A stretch of 8,467 nucleotides of DNA from positions 1 to 8,467 of the forward strand of contig PCAV01000063.1 in assembly GCA_002730675.1 (NCBI GenBank). Reading direction: 5' to 3'. Under the pieces are notes generated by a model that was not told where the DNA came from, did no database searches, and worked only from the letters and a program-made list of their open reading frames with translations. The first letter of the stretch is position 1. Each line of letters starts with the position of its first letter. The position numbers and the translations under genes were made by a program. Origin of the DNA: Rhodospirillaceae bacterium (GTDB lineage Bacteria; Pseudomonadota; Alphaproteobacteria; Thalassobaculales; Thalassobaculaceae). Below, piece by piece: positions 6,327 through 8,467 of the stretch.

Positions 6327-7502
6327 ATGTTAGATATCTCCCCTGAAACGAATGAAGTCATTGACGAAATAAGAAGGTCAGTAGCTGCTTTGTGCGAGAA
6401 GTTCCCCGGCGAGTATTGGCGCGAGCAAGACCGTGAACGAGCTTATCCAACTGAGTTTGTAAAAGCTCTTACCGACGCAGGGTTCCTTGCTGTTTTAGTG
6501 CCTGAGGAATATGGTGGAAGTGGTTTGCCGATATCGGCCGCTGCCGCAGTGTTAGAAGAAATCCATAAATCTGGATGTAATGGAGGAGCTTGCCACGCTC
6601 AGATGTATATCATGGGAACGGTGCTCAGACACGGAAGCCCAGAGCAGAAGCAGAAATTTCTCCCAAAGATTGCGACGGGCGAACTTAGATTGCAAGCATT
6701 TGGCGTTTCTGAACCTACTAGTGGAACCGATACTCTCTCTCTAAGAACAACGGCCGTCAAAAAAGGAAATGATCGTTACGTTGTTAATGGTCAAAAAATT
6801 TGGACCTCGCGGGCAGAGCACTCTGATTTGATGTTGCTGCTGGCTCGAACCACTCCGCGAGAAGAAGTCCAGAAAAAAACAGATGGACTCTCAGTTTTCT
6901 TAGTAGACATGCAAGAGAGCTTAAAGAAAGGAATGGAAATTCGTCCGATTAGAACGATGATCAACCATTCGACAACAGAAATATTTTTTGATGAGCTTGA
7001 AATACCGGCAGACAGTTTAGTTGGCGAGGAAGGCAAGGGGTTTCGATACATCCTAGATGGTATGAATGCGGAGAGGATCTTAATAAGTCATGAATCGCTG
7101 GGTGACGCGAGGTGGTTTCTAAAAAAAGCTGTAGACTATGCAAATGAGCGGAATGTTTTTGGTCGACCTATAGGCAAAAATCAGGGTATCCAGTTCCCTC
7201 TGGCTAAAGCTTACGCAAATACCGAAGCAGCGGCGCTGATGTCGGAGCGGGCGGCTCAATTATTCGAGGCAGGTATGCCATGCGGCGCTGAGTCAAATAT
7301 GGCGAAAATGCTTGCCGCCGACGCGGCCTGGGAGGCCGGTGATACTTGTGTTCAAACGTTTGGGGGATTTGCCTTTGCTGAAGAATACGATGTGGAGCGC
7401 AAGTACAGAGAAGCAAGGCTGTACCGAGTAGCTCCTATCTCGACTAATTTAGTCCTAGCTTACCTGGCCGAGCATGTGCTTGGTCTTCCAAGATCATATT
7501 AA
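6327..7502 (+). CDS. Acyl-CoA dehydrogenase family protein
   Basis: 391 residues, a normal single-domain length. It would be an FAD flavoprotein introducing an alpha-beta double bond into an acyl-CoA, passing electrons to ETF, in the cytoplasm. Seen in order: N-terminal helical domain with VPEEYGGSGLP (58-68), flavin-binding FGVSEPTSGTD (125-135), WTSRAEHSD (159-167), middle beta domain ending in EGKGFRYILDGMNAERI (235-251), RNVFGRPIGKNQGIQF (275-290), and QTFGGFAFAEEYDVERKYREARL (343-365, partly quoted). At the usual catalytic-glutamate position (the IYEGT motif) it has VAPIS, with Pro370 instead of Glu. Glu249, in NAERI, sits where isovaleryl-CoA and long-chain dehydrogenases keep their catalytic base, so activity may survive. 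The substrate is unknown. A CaiB/BaiF gene follows 7 bases later, suggesting a shared CoA-thioester pathway. Confidence 0.88.
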   Translation: MLDISPETNEVIDEIRRSVAALCEKFPGEYWREQDRERAYPTEFVKALTDAGFLAVLVPEEYGGSGLPISAAAAVLEEIHKSGCNGGACHAQMYIMGTVLRHGSPEQKQKFLPKIATGELRLQAFGVSEPTSGTDTLSLRTTAVKKGNDRYVVNGQKIWTSRAEHSDLMLLLARTTPREEVQKKTDGLSVFLVDMQESLKKGMEIRPIRTMINHSTTEIFFDELEIPADSLVGEEGKGFRYILDGMNAERILISHESLGDARWFLKKAVDYANERNVFGRPIGKNQGIQFPLAKAYANTEAAALMSERAAQLFEAGMPCGAESNMAKMLAADAAWEAGDTCVQTFGGFAFAEEYDVERKYREARLYRVAPISTNLVLAYLAEHVLGLPRSY

Positions 7503-7509
7503 ATCTGAA

Positions 7510-8467
7510 ATGTCGAAACCCTTAGACGGCATCCTTGTCGTTGCCTTAGAACAAGCAGTTGCGGCGCCCTATTGCACGAGCCGATTGGCAGATGCTGGCG
7601 CAAGAGTAATAAAGATTGAGAGGGCTGAGGGCGACTTTGCTCGACAATATGATAATCAGGTCATGGGGCAATCCGCTTACTTCGTCTGGCTCAACAGAGG
7701 AAAAGAAAGCTTGGTTCTCGATATTAAGAAAGAAAGAGACGCAAGCCTGCTTGAAAATATCTTGAGCAAAGCGGATGTCTTTGTTCAGAATTTAGCGCCT
7801 GGTGCGGCGGCGCGAGCAGGGTTTGGGTCTGAAGCATTAAGAAAAAAGCATCCAAAGCTAATTACTGTAGATATTTCAGGTTATGGCGAAGACGGAGAGT
7901 ATGCTGACATGAAGGCATACGATTTTTTGGTTCAAGGTGAAAGTGGACTTATTTCGGTTACAGGGTCTCCAGAGGTTATGGGACGTGTTGGTGCTTCCGT
8001 ATGTGATATAGCTGCTGGAATGTATTCGAAGATTGCCATTTTGGAAGCAATCATTAAGCGTTACAAAACAGGCGAGGGGTCGACTATCAAAACATCTATG
8101 TTTGGCGGTATGGTGGAGTGGTTGTCTCCGTGGTTATTGCATCAGGCTTACGGTGAATTAAGCGAACAAAGAATTGGTTTGCACCACCCGGCGATAGCAC
8201 CATATGGCGCATATGAATGTGCTAACGGCGATTTAATTTTGATAGCAGTGCAGAATCAGAGAGAATGGCGCCGTTTATGCGATGAAGTCCTTAAGATACC
8301 AGAATTAGCAGATGACAGCAGGGTCTGCGATAATGTTGCTAGGCTCGCTAATAGAAGTTTTCTTGATAAGAAAATTATGAGTGTTCTCTCAAAAATACCG
8401 AGAAGTGAAGTAAAACAACTCCTAAATAACGCGAAGATAGCATTTGGTGCAGTCAATACGATAGAGG
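7510..8467 (+). CDS. CaiB/BaiF family CoA-transferase, 3' end cut by the window
   Basis: 319 residues are visible, with no in-frame stop to the window end, about three quarters of the family length. These enzymes move CoA from a donor thioester to an acid through an aspartyl-CoA intermediate. Seen: LEQAVAAPYCTSRLADAGA (13-31), VIKIERAEGD (33-42), WLNRGKESLVLD (60-71), ISGYGEDGEYADMKAYD (122-138), TGSPEVMGRVG (151-161), and Asp166 in ASVCDIAAGMYS, the probable nucleophile. The ATG at 7510 is chosen because MSKPLDGI matches the family start. No clear Shine-Dalgarno sequence precedes it, so it may depend on translation of the dehydrogenase just upstream. An in-frame ATG at 7474 inside the dehydrogenase gene would add 12 residues and is less likely. 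The acid substrate cannot be read from sequence. Confidence 0.9.
   Translation, partial: MSKPLDGILVVALEQAVAAPYCTSRLADAGARVIKIERAEGDFARQYDNQVMGQSAYFVWLNRGKESLVLDIKKERDASLLENILSKADVFVQNLAPGAAARAGFGSEALRKKHPKLITVDISGYGEDGEYADMKAYDFLVQGESGLISVTGSPEVMGRVGASVCDIAAGMYSKIAILEAIIKRYKTGEGSTIKTSMFGGMVEWLSPWLLHQAYGELSEQRIGLHHPAIAPYGAYECANGDLILIAVQNQREWRRLCDEVLKIPELADDSRVCDNVARLANRSFLDKKIMSVLSKIPRSEVKQLLNNAKIAFGAVNTIE

Noticed and set aside
7474..7509. Upstream in-frame ATG for the CaiB/BaiF gene inside the dehydrogenase
   Set aside because: It adds 12 residues (MCLVFQDHIKSE) with no family similarity; the family N-terminus begins at 7510.
1..8467. CRISPR array, tRNA, rRNA, insertion sequence or prophage boundary
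   Set aside because: No short regularly spaced repeats, cloverleaf, transposase motif or terminal inverted repeats were seen; the only repeats are the diverged coding modules in 1-1812.

Overview
The window reads as accessory-type chromosomal DNA from a moderately AT-leaning proteobacterium, most likely a marine alphaproteobacterium. This is inferred from gene content (a Bug/TctC binding protein, a DgcN-DgcA pair, an acyl-CoA dehydrogenase next to a CaiB/BaiF CoA-transferase) and codon use. No rRNA, tRNA or other taxonomic marker is present, so the assignment is soft. Both ends are cut inside genes.

Layout. (1) 1-2160 (+) is the 3' part of a large repeat protein. It has three full copies and the tail of a fourth copy of a glycine-ended beta-type module (start NPF, middle VGGLxL, end DANxYTI), separated by helical, unrelated segments. 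(2) 2190-3005 (-) is an aspartate-dehydrogenase-family enzyme, convergent with the repeat protein. (3) Divergent from it on + lie a secreted TctC/Bug-type binding protein (3127-4074), a possible 39-codon small membrane protein with an ideal ribosome binding site (4086-4205), dgcN (4168-5163, GTG start) and dgcA (5177-6163). (4) After a 163-base AT-rich gap lies a second unit: an acyl-CoA dehydrogenase (6327-7502) and, 7 bases later, a CaiB/BaiF CoA-transferase (7510 to the window end, cut).

How it may work together. DgcN and DgcA form the D-glutamate catabolic route described in marine Proteobacteria: D-Glu is N-acetylated, then N-acetyl-D-Glu is racemised to N-acetyl-L-Glu. The binding protein just upstream is a candidate for capturing an extracellular substrate. 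No TctA/TctB membrane partner is in the window. The aspartate dehydrogenase could connect the locus to amino-acid nitrogen, but that is inference from position. The dehydrogenase/transferase pair looks like an independent CoA-thioester pathway: the transferase would activate an acid and the dehydrogenase would oxidise it. Its substrate is not evident.

The most interesting points are the divergent binding protein fused by context to dgcN-dgcA, the hidden small ORF, the acyl-CoA dehydrogenase that lacks the usual catalytic glutamate but has one at the alternative position, and the modular repeat protein.
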